64,000 nt of DNA from JAVWMQ01 sp036646055 (lineage in GTDB: Bacteria; Bacillota; Clostridia; Peptostreptococcales; Anaerovoracaceae). Below are positions 17,101-25,243 of the stretch, in pieces. The DNA lies in the NCBI GenBank assembly GCA_036646055.1, contig JAVXMY010000006.1:29878-93877 (forward strand). Reading direction: 5' to 3'. Numbering within the stretch: the first letter of the stretch is position 1; each line of letters opens with the position of its first letter. Position numbers and translations under genes: made by a program. The notes under the pieces were generated by a model. It had not been told where the DNA came from. It searched no databases and worked only from the letters and a program-made list of their open reading frames with translations.

Positions 17101-17469
17101 TTAACCTCGCTTTATATTAATAAGGGTAACGATTGCTTGTAGTTCTTCTGGCGATACATCTTTGGCTGCATCAAACAAAACTCTCAAACCAGGGTTATCC
17201 TTTAACTGGTTAGCCATTTCCATAACAGTAGGGTCTATGTAGTAATCTGTTGTTCTTTCTTCTAATAAATCGCTCTTATTAATTCCAAGATAATCTGCCA
17301 GTAGTTGCACCTTGCTCATTCTAGGCAATGCTTTTCCATTACACCAGTATGAAACAGTGGAAGAACCCAAATTTAAATCGTGCATTAAGTCGTTTTGTGT
17401 TTTATCATTTTTCTTCATATAGAAGTTTAAGTTTTCGGAAAATATCTTTTTATATTTAGTATCTGTCAT
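17101..17469 (-). CDS. Phage cI-like XRE repressor
   Basis: A 122-residue protein with an N-terminal XRE helix-turn-helix (about 8-65, DLMHDLNLGSSTVSYWCNG) and a short C-terminal region without a LexA-type peptidase. The ATG at 17469 has AAGGTGG upstream. It is transcribed divergently from the Cro-like gene, across an intergenic region carrying TCTCAATT inverted repeats. The integrase start codon lies 2 bp downstream, so lysogenic repressor and integrase share a transcript. Confidence 0.85.
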   Translation of the reverse strand: MTDTKYKKIFSENLNFYMKKNDKTQNDLMHDLNLGSSTVSYWCNGKALPRMSKVQLLADYLGINKSDLLEERTTDYYIDPTVMEMANQLKDNPGLRVLFDAAKDVSPEELQAIVTLINIKRG

Positions 17470-17552
17470 TTTGTTTACCACCTTTCTTTAAGTGTTTGTA
17501 CGGTGGATTGTATCACTATAAATGAGAATAAGCAACAGTAATTTTAAAAAAA

Positions 17553-17589
17553 TCTCAATTAAGTTGTTGATATCTCAGTTAAATTGAGA
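17553..17589. promoter_or_regulatory. Operator pair of the lysogeny switch
   Basis: Two 17-bp sites lie between the divergent repressor and Cro-like genes. 17553-17569 (TCTCAATTAAGTTGTTG) is imperfect and 17573-17589 (TCTCAGTTAAATTGAGA) is nearly perfect. A third related palindrome lies at 17835-17851. Confidence 0.65.
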
Positions 17590-17630
17590 TACAATTAGTT
17601 TGTAAATAAATAGAGTTAGGGGGGTGCAAT

Positions 17631-17843
17631 ATGGGAAAAACAATTCAAATCACATTAGCTTCTGCAAGAGTTAATGCAGGGCTAACACAGAGTGAAGTTG
17701 CCAAAAAAATAGGCGTTACAGCCAGAACAATCTGGGAATGGGAAAACGAGAAATCTGAACCAAGAATTTCACAGGCTTATATGTTATCTGAGTGTTATAA
17801 TATGCCATTAGACAATATTTTTTTTGGCAACAAGTCTCAATAA
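17631..17843 (+). CDS. Cro-like XRE regulator
   Basis: A 70-residue single-domain XRE helix-turn-helix protein (AGLTQSEVAKKIGVTARTIWEWEN). GGGGGG precedes the ATG at 17631. Divergent from the repressor, it is placed like Cro at the start of the early operon. An operator-like palindrome overlaps its stop codon. Confidence 0.82.
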   Translation: MGKTIQITLASARVNAGLTQSEVAKKIGVTARTIWEWENEKSEPRISQAYMLSECYNMPLDNIFFGNKSQ

Positions 17844-17851
17844 TATTGAGA
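17835..17851. promoter_or_regulatory. Third operator-like palindrome
   Basis: TCTCAATAATATTGAGA is a perfect 17-bp palindrome with the same TCTCAAT half-site as the switch operators. It overlaps the end of the Cro-like gene. Confidence 0.55.
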
Positions 17852-17962
17852 TAGAGAAAAGACTATGAGCAAACAAATCGAGAAAGGAGGTACAAATTTT
17901 TTAAAATAAAATGTCACGAATTATGACTAAACTATATTGAACGATTTTTGATGGAGGAAATA

Positions 17963-18077
17963 ATGTTGGAGAAAAAAATGATTTCAAATATAAAAGAGCA
18001 GAAGAAAAATAACTGGGATTGAGTTAATTAAGATAAGTAATGCTTTAGATATTAAGGTGGAGGATTTAGTCAAATAA
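17963..18077 (+). pseudogene. Remnant of an XRE regulator gene
   Basis: A good GGAGG site precedes ATG 17963, which reads MLEKKMISNIKEQKKNNWD and then stops. The next frame continues IELIKISNALDIKVEDLVK and stops at 18077, a typical XRE domain end. The middle helices are missing, so a deletion plus frame change has removed most of the domain. Confidence 0.6.
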
Positions 18078-18520
18078 AAAAGCAGGTTGCTGTGTATGAG
18101 CAAACTGCAATTTCTCAAATTTATTTACCCGAACATTTTTGCAATCATATACACCATACACGTTTAGTTTTTACCGAGGAACGTCCAAAAGGCTTTCTCG
18201 TACACTGTATGGTCCAACCTACAGTTGTTACCTGGCCTGTCCAGTATGAGTTGGCAGTTATATGTATGATACGCACCATACACCTACGTTTCTATGAAAA
18301 TGTGCTTCACTTCGGCAGTTATGATTCTGCCGTATAGCCTCAAGCATCGACAACGATAGTTTCGGGAACTGGCAAAAACAAAAAGTTTGACATAAAAGCC
18401 ACCACCTTAAATAAATTTGCCTTATAGGCTTAAAAAAATTATATACGAATAGGTGTAGATAATCAACATTATAAAAAAGAACGGCATTGAACAATTTTTG
18501 AAATAAAAGGAAGTGAGATT
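18078..18520. other. Non-coding or decayed stretch, more GC-rich than neighbours
   Basis: An 81-codon open frame exists at 18092-18337, but it lacks a ribosome-binding site and its composition (His/Thr/Val-rich, no recognisable pattern) is not protein-like. CACCATACAC occurs twice (about 18150 and 18272) within local near-repeats. The stretch has better base balance than its surroundings. I see no gene; a structured RNA or old insertion is possible. Confidence 0.35.
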
Positions 18521-18712
18521 ATGTACAAATCAGATATAGAAAAAGAACTAAAGAAGTTTATTGGCGCCGCAATGATTACCAGCACAGAGCTTGCTAGGTT
18601 CATGGGCTACAAGAGAAGCGACAAAGTAACTAAATATTTAAATGGCCTAACTAGAGTAGGCAAAAAATACTATGTTTGCGAAGTGGCAGAATCACTTCAC
18701 AACCACAGTTAA
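18521..18712 (+). CDS. Small phage DNA-binding-like protein
   Basis: A 63-residue basic protein with an ATG after GGAAGTGAG. It has a helix-turn-helix-like middle (MITSTELARFMGYKRSDKVTKYL), similar to small excisionase or regulator proteins of clostridial phages. It stands alone among the early genes. An Xis role is possible but not shown. Confidence 0.6.
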   Translation: MYKSDIEKELKKFIGAAMITSTELARFMGYKRSDKVTKYLNGLTRVGKKYYVCEVAESLHNHS

Positions 18713-18920
18713 TACTAGCAAAGCAAGGATGTATTAATTCGTACGACAATTAAAGGTCTTACTACTGCTAGATATTATAAATTAGGGCAAGGCTGACTCA
18801 TTAAAAATGACTCCAAATTATTAAAATAAATTGAATTTAATTAAATAGCTAATATTTACAATTGGCCTAAAAAAAATAGCCTTGTCCTTGGCCAATTTTA
18901 AAAAAAGGAGAAAATAAAAA

Positions 18921-19037
18921 ATGCGTGATTTAGGAATAACTATACTTTGGGGAGGCTTTTGGCTAGGAGTATGCTCAGTGCCATTTGTTGCTGCAAAAAT
19001 AAGTAATGTTTTAGATAGAAAAAGAGGAATCAGATGA
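18921..19037 (+). CDS. Small single-helix membrane protein of the prophage
   Basis: A 38-residue reading frame, ATG 18921, with AAAGGAG upstream. MRDLGITILWGGFWLGVCSV begins a hydrophobic segment that ends in a basic tail (DRKRGIR). No family recognised. The ribosome-binding site and helix-plus-positive-tail layout support it. Confidence 0.5.
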   Translation: MRDLGITILWGGFWLGVCSVPFVAAKISNVLDRKRGIR

Positions 19038-19088
19038 CGAACTATATACTTACCTAAATAATCTTAAATAAGCTATAAGGGGAGAAAA

Positions 19089-19562
19089 ATGAAAAGATTG
19101 AAGAGGAAAAGAGAAATCGTAATAAATAAAGAAAATAGAAATGAATTTTGTGCATATTGCGGACATAGATTTGTTCCTGGAGACTTAGCTGTATTGTGCG
19201 TGTTTGAAGAAACGGGAAAAGAGGATTATATAAGAATGCTCTGCAGCTCATGTAAAAGCAAAAGATATATCGCGGAAGAAGAAATTGTAACAATAGTAGA
19301 AAAGAAGGCTACCGCAGATCCAGTAGAAAGAAAAATGACGAAGCAAGAAGTCACCGAACTTATGAATAGCAAATCTAATATAAGCTTCTTGGAAGGGATA
19401 TATTTAATTCCTTCAGGAACATCAGAAGATGTAAATTTTACTTTTGGAGAGGATGAAATAAAAGGCGATGTAAAGTTTATAAAAATAAGCAATGGGATAA
19501 TTCAAAGTTTGGCAACAAAAGATATTAATGATGTTAAAAGTTGTTTTACTACATATATATAG
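19089..19562 (+). CDS. Prophage protein with N-terminal zinc-ribbon-like motif
   Basis: A 157-residue protein with an ATG after AAGGGGAG. Residues about 20-60 carry CAYCGHRF and CSSCKSKRY, two CxxC pairs suited to a zinc ribbon. The rest is a mixed alpha/beta region with no signature. It lies between the switch and replication genes. Function unknown. Confidence 0.65.
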   Translation: MKRLKRKREIVINKENRNEFCAYCGHRFVPGDLAVLCVFEETGKEDYIRMLCSSCKSKRYIAEEEIVTIVEKKATADPVERKMTKQEVTELMNSKSNISFLEGIYLIPSGTSEDVNFTFGEDEIKGDVKFIKISNGIIQSLATKDINDVKSCFTTYI

Positions 19563-19696
19563 TTAGAAAAAAGCCTGACTGATTAATTTCAGCCAGGCAT
19601 AGCATTAGGCAAAAAAGCCAGGCGGGATGTGAGTTCCCTTTAATGCTTGATTAGTGTATTAAAGTTATAACCAATAGATATATATTAGAGGATAAT

Positions 19697-20506
19697 ATGA
19701 AAACAGTAAGAGAGATATGCGTGACAAAAAAAGTGATAGATGTTGTGGTGAAGGGCTCATCAGGAAACCATAAAGATAAAAGAGCAAAAAGAACAAACAT
19801 CACAGCAGAAAAAGTTGCGAAAAATAATGAGAGGCTTAGTTGGAGAAAGTTAAATAATATCCTTAATGCAAATTGTGATAAATCTTGGTGGCATATGACA
19901 ATGACTCATAGAGTAGCACCAAATGAAAAGGGTGCGGAAAGAGAACTAAAAAATTGCTTTAGAAGAATATCTAGAGAACTGAAAAAAAGTGGAAAAGAAT
20001 TCAAGTGGATTGTAGTTACTGAATATGAGAACGCTAGAATTCATCATCACGTAATTACAAATGCAGATTTAGATATAGTAAGAGATAAGTGGAAGAGTGG
20101 AATAGTATTGGCTAGACCTCTTGATGATGGGCCAAATTATATAAGACTTGCTGTATACCTAATCAAAGAGACTAGAAAAACATTTAGAAATAAAAATGTG
20201 AACAAAATGAGATATAGCCATTCGAGAAATTTAATAATACCAGAGGTGAAAGTTGAGACTGTATCATCAAGACTTTTGTTTAGTGAACCTAAAGCGTGGA
20301 AGGGATATTTTATAGATAAAGAGACAGTGAGGAGATATGTGCATCCAATTACTGGGCTAGAACATCTCGAATACACAATGATCTCACTAGATGAAAATCC
20401 AAGAGTGAAAAAATATTACAATGGAAAAAAGAAAAAACGTGAAAACTTTAAAAAATATATTAATTCAGTAGAAGAACAATTAAGCCTATTAGATGGGCTT
20501 GCTTAA
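19697..20506 (+). CDS. HUH-type rolling-circle replication initiator (Rep)
   Basis: A 269-residue protein. The HUH metal motif is ARIHHHVITN, and a candidate nicking tyrosine lies downstream in YIRLAVYLIKE. The layout matches the ORF2/G2P-like replication proteins of Gram-positive mobile elements and some phages, which nick one strand at an origin to start rolling-circle synthesis. It is in the replication position of the element. The origin was not identified. Confidence 0.75.
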   Translation: MKTVREICVTKKVIDVVVKGSSGNHKDKRAKRTNITAEKVAKNNERLSWRKLNNILNANCDKSWWHMTMTHRVAPNEKGAERELKNCFRRISRELKKSGKEFKWIVVTEYENARIHHHVITNADLDIVRDKWKSGIVLARPLDDGPNYIRLAVYLIKETRKTFRNKNVNKMRYSHSRNLIIPEVKVETVSSRLLFSEPKAWKGYFIDKETVRRYVHPITGLEHLEYTMISLDENPRVKKYYNGKKKKRENFKKYINSVEEQLSLLDGLA

Positions 20507-20529
20507 AATACCAAAAAGGAGGTGTCGCA

Positions 20530-20913
20530 ATGACGAAGAAAGAACTGAATCAAGTCTATTATCTAAACAAAGAGATTGAAATGTGGAAACAACAATTGGC
20601 CAAGATAAATCTTGGTATACCGAATCTAAAAGTTGACGGTATGCCTAGATCACAAAGGTCTCCTGATGAAACGGGAGACAATATTGTAAATGCAGCAGAT
20701 ATTGAAAGCAGGATCAATAGTTTGCTTGAAGAACTATTAATAAAACAAAAGTGCTTAATTGACTTCATATCATCAATTGACGATTCAGTGTTAAGGCAGA
20801 TTCTAAATTACAGATGTTTACAGCTGAAGCCATGGAATGATGTGGCAGATTTAATTGGCGGATGTAATACTTCTGATAGTGTGCGCCAAATGTTTCATCG
20901 CAATTTTAATTAA
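20530..20913 (+). CDS. DUF1492-like (sigma/ArpU-type) phage regulator
   Basis: A 127-residue protein with an N-terminal coiled coil and a C-terminal sigma-region-4-like part (VLRQILNYRCLQLKPWNDVADLIGG). Such DUF1492 proteins sit before the packaging genes of clostridial phages and are thought to switch on late genes. AAGGAGGTG precedes the ATG. A terminator follows. Confidence 0.7.
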   Translation: MTKKELNQVYYLNKEIEMWKQQLAKINLGIPNLKVDGMPRSQRSPDETGDNIVNAADIESRINSLLEELLIKQKCLIDFISSIDDSVLRQILNYRCLQLKPWNDVADLIGGCNTSDSVRQMFHRNFN

Positions 20914-20966
20914 GTTGTCACAAATGTCACAAGGGACTGTGGTATAGTGTAAGTAGAAAAAAACGA

Positions 20967-21000
20967 ACACATCACAGAGAAAAGTGATGTGTTTTTTTAT
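20967..21000 (+). terminator. Terminator at end of prophage early region
   Basis: ACACATCAC (20967-20975) pairs with GTGATGTGT (20984-20992), followed by T7. Confidence 0.8.
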
Positions 21001-21018
21001 AAGTGAAAAGAGGGCATT

Positions 21019-21216
21019 ATGAGATTTGAAATAGTAGAAGAACTAGGGATTGTTGGTAGAGATGAAAAAGGAAACACTAAAAGACTTGTTTTGGCCAAGT
21101 GGTACGATAAACCACCTGTCTATGAAGTGAGGTCCTTTAGCAGTGACGGTACACCTCTAAAAAGAGCTGGACTATCACCAGAAGAATTTGAGAATTTAAA
21201 AGACCTTATAGTCTAA
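21019..21216 (+). CDS. PC4/YdbC-like ssDNA-binding protein
   Basis: A 65-residue protein resembling the PC4/p15 (YdbC) fold: RFEIVEELGIVGRDEKGNTK, then a VLAKWYDKPPVYEVRSF strand pair and a C-terminal helix. PC4-like proteins bind single-stranded DNA as dimers. AAGAGGG precedes the ATG. It lies between the regulator and the packaging genes. Similarity is by pattern only. Confidence 0.6.
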   Translation: MRFEIVEELGIVGRDEKGNTKRLVLAKWYDKPPVYEVRSFSSDGTPLKRAGLSPEEFENLKDLIV

Positions 21217-21238
21217 TATATAAGTCTATGAATAGATA

Positions 21239-21278
21239 AGACTATAGAGTGAGAACAATGGAAATCACTCTATAGTCT
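21239..21278. repeat. Perfect 14-bp inverted repeat before packaging genes
   Basis: AGACTATAGAGTGA (21239-21252) and TCACTCTATAGTCT (21265-21278) have a 12-nt loop and no T-run. It lies 20 bp before the terminase-small-like/HNH gene, a place where cos or pac sites or RNA processing stems occur. Confidence 0.55.
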
Positions 21279-21298
21279 AGAGAGAGTCGTAAAAAGAA

Positions 21299-21919
21299 AT
21301 GAGCAATAATTTATGGAAAAAAAACATAAAGCCATACCTAAAAGAAATTGAAAGATGGATAGCATCAGGGATGGTGCCAAAAGAAGTATCAACAAAACTA
21401 AATGTTAGTTATTCAACGTTTATGAGGTGTGCAAAGAAACATCCTGAGCTAAAAGATGCTATAAAAAACGGAGAGAATCAAAAGGCTAGAACCATAGAAA
21501 AGGCTTTGGACAGCGCAGGAACTTCAATAAAAAAAACACCCCCTCCCCCTATGACAACTCACGTGAAAGAAAAGGGGAAAAGACTTGACCAAAATGGACC
21601 ACATAGAAAAGCATTTGAACGAAACAAGAAGCGAATATATGCCACGCAAAATGTATGTGGGATATGCGGTAGGCCTGTAGATAAATCACTGAAATATCCT
21701 GATCCATTATCACCTTGCATTGACCATATAATTCCTATTGCAAAAGGCGGTCATCCAAGTGATATCAGTAACTTGCAGCTTACTCATTGGACGTGCAACA
21801 GACAGAAGTCTGACAAGATTTTAAATTCAACATCAGAAAAAAATAATAATCAAATTATTATAAGTAATCGAATATTACCACAGTCCATTGATTGGACAAA
21901 ATATAAAGCTAAAAAGTAA
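21299..21919 (+). CDS. Terminase-small-like HTH fused to HNH endonuclease
   Basis: A 206-residue protein. Residues 1-75 (IKPYLKEIERWIASGMVPKE...) resemble the helix-turn-helix of phage small terminase subunits. Residues about 95-185 form an HNH nuclease with CGIC, CIDHIIPI and LTHWTCNRQK. A PPPP linker at 81-84 joins them, with an internal ATG just after it that could start a free HNH protein. HNH nucleases near terminase genes assist cos cleavage and packaging. In many phages the two parts are separate genes, so this may be a deletion fusion. No strong ribosome-binding site precedes 21299. Confidence 0.7.
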   Translation: MSNNLWKKNIKPYLKEIERWIASGMVPKEVSTKLNVSYSTFMRCAKKHPELKDAIKNGENQKARTIEKALDSAGTSIKKTPPPPMTTHVKEKGKRLDQNGPHRKAFERNKKRIYATQNVCGICGRPVDKSLKYPDPLSPCIDHIIPIAKGGHPSDISNLQLTHWTCNRQKSDKILNSTSEKNNNQIIISNRILPQSIDWTKYKAKK

Positions 21920-22019
21920 AAAGAAAAGAGGGGGCATACCTCCCCCACCCCTAGTGCATCGGAACTTCAAGCCGTCACTACGTATTTTTTCTCATGAAGA
22001 GTTGAAGAGGAGTAAAAAA

Positions 22020-23351
22020 ATGGCAACAAATAACAAAGGTCCTGCTAATTTAAAGCGAAAATTAGAAGAAAAAAAGGCACGAGCTATACTTAGGTATAAA
22101 TACTATGAAATGAAAGAGCGGAATATTGACAGAGGGATAGTGATACCTCCTGAGCTGAAAGAACTTTACAGAAGTACTTTAGGCTGGTGTACCAAGTCAG
22201 TAGATGTAATGGCGGATAGATTAATATTTAGAGAATTTGAAGAGGACAACTTCGAAATGAATGAAATATTCAATATGAATAACCCTGATACTCTATTTGA
22301 CAGTGCCATTTTGTCAGCACTAATCAGTTCTTGTTGTTTTATATATATATCACCAGATAAAGACGGCTATCCAAGGCTGCAGGTCATTGATGGGGCTAAT
22401 GCTACAGGGGTTATAGACCCAATTACAGGTCTTATGACAGAAGGATATGCGGTGTTGGAGAAAGATGCAAACGGAACATCAATTCAAGAAGCATATTTCA
22501 CTACAGAATCCACATATTACTACCAAAAAGGTAAGGCCTATTTGGTAACTAAAAACCCGGCACCATACGCATTATTAGTGCCTATTATATACAGACCTGA
22601 TGCAGTAAGACCATTTGGGAGATCTAGAATTAGTAGAGCTGCAATGTATTTCCAAAAATACGCCAAAAGAACACTAGAGAGATCAGATGTATCTGCAGAA
22701 TTCTATTCGTTTCCCCAAAAATACGTAGTAGGTACGAATCCTGACAATGATCCAATGGACAAGTGGAAAGCAACGATTTCAACAATGTTGGAATTCACAT
22801 CAGATGAAGAGGGCAACAAACCTTCACTAGGTCAGTTTACACAGCAAGCAATGACACCTTTTATTGAACAACTAAGAACAGCTGCAGCAGGATTTGCTGG
22901 AGAAACAGGGCTAACACTAGATGATCTAGGATTCATATCGGATAATCCATCAAGCGCAGAAGCAATTAAAGCATCTCATGAAACATTAAGAGCAGCAGCA
23001 AGAAAGGCACAGAGAACCTTTGGCGCGGGATTCCTTAATGTTGGATATCTTGCAGCTTGTTTAAGAGATAACTTCCCATACGAACGAAGACAAGTTTATT
23101 TAACTAAGCCAAAATGGGAACCAGTATTTGAACCTGATGCGGCAACTTTATCAAGTATAGGAGATGGTGCTATAAAAATAAACCAAACTGTGCCAGGATA
23201 TTTCGATAGTAAAACATTAAGAGAACTAACGGGAATTAAGGGATCTAGTTCAGAAATTAAAATTAATAGTACAACACTCAAAGAAGAACCTAAGCTTGTT
23301 GAATCTACAAATACAACAGAGGCAAGGCAAATTCTAAATGGTGAATTATAA
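22020..23351 (+). CDS. Phage portal protein
   Basis: A 443-residue portal protein of the SPP1 gp6-like superfamily. It shows the typical start (YYEMKERNIDRGIVIPPEL), the CTKSVDVMADRLIFREFEED segment, RPFGRSRISRAAMYFQKYA and EAIKASHETLRAAARKAQRTFG. The portal forms the dodecameric DNA gate of the capsid. The ATG at 22020 has GAGGAG upstream; a longer in-frame reading overlaps the HNH gene and is rejected. Its stop overlaps the minor head start by one base. It appears intact although its terminase is broken. Confidence 0.88.
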   Translation: MATNNKGPANLKRKLEEKKARAILRYKYYEMKERNIDRGIVIPPELKELYRSTLGWCTKSVDVMADRLIFREFEEDNFEMNEIFNMNNPDTLFDSAILSALISSCCFIYISPDKDGYPRLQVIDGANATGVIDPITGLMTEGYAVLEKDANGTSIQEAYFTTESTYYYQKGKAYLVTKNPAPYALLVPIIYRPDAVRPFGRSRISRAAMYFQKYAKRTLERSDVSAEFYSFPQKYVVGTNPDNDPMDKWKATISTMLEFTSDEEGNKPSLGQFTQQAMTPFIEQLRTAAAGFAGETGLTLDDLGFISDNPSSAEAIKASHETLRAAARKAQRTFGAGFLNVGYLAACLRDNFPYERRQVYLTKPKWEPVFEPDAATLSSIGDGAIKINQTVPGYFDSKTLRELTGIKGSSSEIKINSTTLKEEPKLVESTNTTEARQILNGEL

Positions 23352-24436
23352 TGGCAAAGAAAGATATAGATATTGTTCCTGAACTTTTAGAAAAAATAAA
23401 GTTAGAATTTGAAGAGGCAATAGCGAAAGATAAGCATCTTAAAGAAATACTAAATTATATATCTTCAGGTAAAGGAGAGTATGAAGTAGCAGATGGAATA
23501 GCGATTGAATTCGGGGAAAAATTAAGAGATGTTTTTAAGCAAAACATAACTAAAGAAATATTGCCTGATGGAAAGATGTACTATAACATTGCAGAGCGCA
23601 TTTTAAGGCCTACCTTAACAAATAACTATGACTTGATATCAAAGGCCGCAGAGGAACTCCAAACTAACTTAAATAAGAGTGTGGGGATAGGGATTAAAGG
23701 CATTAAGCCTGAATTAAATAAAGATAAGATAGAGGGTCTCATCAATAAGGTTTGTTGGTATGATGATTATGATAAAGCTGCTTGGGTTCTAGATGAACCA
23801 ATAGTAAACTTTAGCCAAAGTATAGTTGATGATGCAGTAAGAACAAATGCTGAATTTCATGCAAAGTCAGGAATAAGGGCAACGGTAGAAAGAATTGCGA
23901 CTGGAAAGCCATGTGAATATTGCTCAAAACTAGAAGGCAGATATACATACCCTGATGTACCTGAAGACGTGTATAGAAGACACAGGAGTTGCAAATGCAT
24001 AGTCAGTTATATGCCAGGAGATGGTAGAAAACAAAATGTACATACTAAAAAGTGGACTGATCCAAAAGAAAGTGATAAGATAGAGCAAAGAAAAACTATA
24101 AGTACTAAAAGTGTAAAGAGTAAAGAAAAAGTTAAAAAAAATTTACAAGATATCGAACTTATAGAGAATAATAAGAAAAGTGTAGAAAAGGATTTATATA
24201 AGCAAAAGACAAAATCAATCGAAAAGTCAATAGAGAATATTACTAAAAAGATGGTAGAACATAAAAAATATATAGATAACCCTAAATTGAAAGATAAGTA
24301 TTTTGAAAGCAAGGATATTAGATATCAAGAAGGTCTAAAGAGGCATTGGAAACATGAGGTTATTAAATTTGAAGAAGCTATAGAACGTAGGAAGAAAGAG
24401 TTATATAGGAGAAGTGAAGATGAAAAAAACAATTAG
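23351..24436 (+). CDS. MuF-type minor head protein with variable C-terminal extension
   Basis: A 361-residue phage head morphogenesis protein. The MuF-like core ends with KPCEYCSKLEGRYTYPDVPE and HRSCKCIVSYMPG, a conserved Cys-rich segment. A Lys/Glu-rich linker (about 235-290) and a C-terminal extension (about 290-361, EHKKYIDNPKLKDKYFESKD) follow. Temperate-phage MuF proteins are known carriers of polymorphic toxin domains, with immunity genes directly downstream. Here the small gene at 24420 overlaps the 3' end, and a second toxin/immunity-like module follows. The extension is therefore a candidate toxin domain, but I see no catalytic motif. Confidence 0.75.
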   Translation: MAKKDIDIVPELLEKIKLEFEEAIAKDKHLKEILNYISSGKGEYEVADGIAIEFGEKLRDVFKQNITKEILPDGKMYYNIAERILRPTLTNNYDLISKAAEELQTNLNKSVGIGIKGIKPELNKDKIEGLINKVCWYDDYDKAAWVLDEPIVNFSQSIVDDAVRTNAEFHAKSGIRATVERIATGKPCEYCSKLEGRYTYPDVPEDVYRRHRSCKCIVSYMPGDGRKQNVHTKKWTDPKESDKIEQRKTISTKSVKSKEKVKKNLQDIELIENNKKSVEKDLYKQKTKSIEKSIENITKKMVEHKKYIDNPKLKDKYFESKDIRYQEGLKRHWKHEVIKFEEAIERRKKELYRRSEDEKNN

Positions 24437-24647
24437 TGATGATGCAATAAAATATATAGTTGGAAGAATATTAGAAAAAGCAGAAGATGCTGTAAAGGAA
24501 AGTGAAAAAAATCTTTCTGATCAGTTTAATTCTGGAAGAAGATTAGGATACTACGAAGTTCTAGACGTATTGAAATCTGAACTAGATATTCAAGAGTTTG
24601 ATTTGAAATCAATGGGTATAGATATTGATTTGGAGAAAATAATATAA
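24420..24647 (+). CDS. Small protein, candidate immunity to the MuF C-terminal domain
   Basis: A 75-residue acidic, helical protein. The ATG at 24420 has AGGAG 8 nt upstream (a GTG two codons earlier is too close to it). It overlaps the minor head gene by 17 bp and is followed by a terminator. Size, charge and placement fit an immunity protein; the family is not recognised. Confidence 0.55.
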   Translation: MKKTISDDAIKYIVGRILEKAEDAVKESEKNLSDQFNSGRRLGYYEVLDVLKSELDIQEFDLKSMGIDIDLEKII

Positions 24648-24660
24648 ATACAGTTTGATT

Positions 24661-24686
24661 AACCACCTTAACTAGGTGGTTTTTTA
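24661..24686 (+). terminator. Terminator, module copy 1
   Basis: AACCACCT/AGGTGGTT with a TTTTTT tail. The same hairpin closes the next module at 25244. Confidence 0.8.
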
Positions 24687-24702
24687 GTACATAGGAGAAG
24701 AT

Positions 24703-25028
24703 ATGAAAATTAGGACTAGATGAGGTTGAAACAAAGGTTAAAGTTGAAAATAATTTGAAACAACTTGAAAAAACAAAGAAAGAAGATATAATAAAAACAA
24801 ATCACTTAAAAGAAAGAATGGATCAGAGAAAGATTAAAGTAAAAGAAATAGATGAGGCCTTAAAGAATCCATTACACATTGATGAAATAAAAATAGATGA
24901 TTTTGGGCGAAAAAGTCAGAAACACATAGGTGAAGAAGTTACTGTTATAAAAACCCTGATACTGGAGCAACAATAACATCATGGAGAACGGGTACTAAAA
25001 CAAAGAATAAATATAGAAACGGTGGATG
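24703..25028 (+). pseudogene. Orphan toxin C-terminal domain (BECR-like), two frameshifts
   Basis: A ribosome-binding site AGGAGAAG and ATG 24703 open a frame that stops after six codons. Shifting in the A-run at 24706-24709 opens KLGLDEVETKVKVENNLKQL, which continues to HLKERMDQRKIKVKEIDEAL and GRKSQKHIGEEVTVIK. A one-base loss in the A-run near 24947-24951 then ends it. The other frame continues NPDTGATITSWRTGTKTKNK to a TGA at 25028. The HLKERM...R.SQ..IG...NPDTG...W.TGT pattern matches phage/polymorphic-toxin RNase-like domains. As written the product is inactive. Confidence 0.65.
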
Positions 25029-25030
25029 AA

Positions 25031-25228
25031 ATGTTTAGTGAGAAGCAAATTAAATATATGAAAAATAACGGAATAGTAGTAGAGTTTATTAATCCTTCTG
25101 ATGATGAATTATTCAAGATTGAAGAGGTAATATCAACAAGACTTCAGATTTATGGCTTTGATAAAAATTATGAGATAACAGAAGACGGACTAATATGTGA
25201 AGAAATATTAGACCTTCTAGCAATGTAA
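25031..25228 (+). CDS. Candidate immunity protein for the orphan toxin module
   Basis: A 65-residue very acidic protein (FINPSDDELFKIEEVISTRLQ, EITEDGLICEEILDLL). The ATG at 25031 has GGTGGAT upstream; a GTG three codons earlier is also possible. It starts 2 bp after the restored toxin stop. Paired with the preceding RNase-like domain it looks like the immunity half of a toxin/immunity unit. The gene is intact while its toxin is broken, as expected if immunity is retained longest. Confidence 0.6.
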   Translation: MFSEKQIKYMKNNGIVVEFINPSDDELFKIEEVISTRLQIYGFDKNYEITEDGLICEEILDLLAM

Positions 25229-25243
25229 TATATAAAAATTATT

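Noticed and set aside
17098..17103. Independent 28-codon gene starting at 17098
   Set aside because: Its position and the downstream arm-domain sequence show it is the broken start of the integrase gene.
18092..18337. 81-codon open frame as a prophage gene
   Set aside because: No ribosome-binding site, unlike-protein composition, and similar open frames on the other strand; treated as non-coding.
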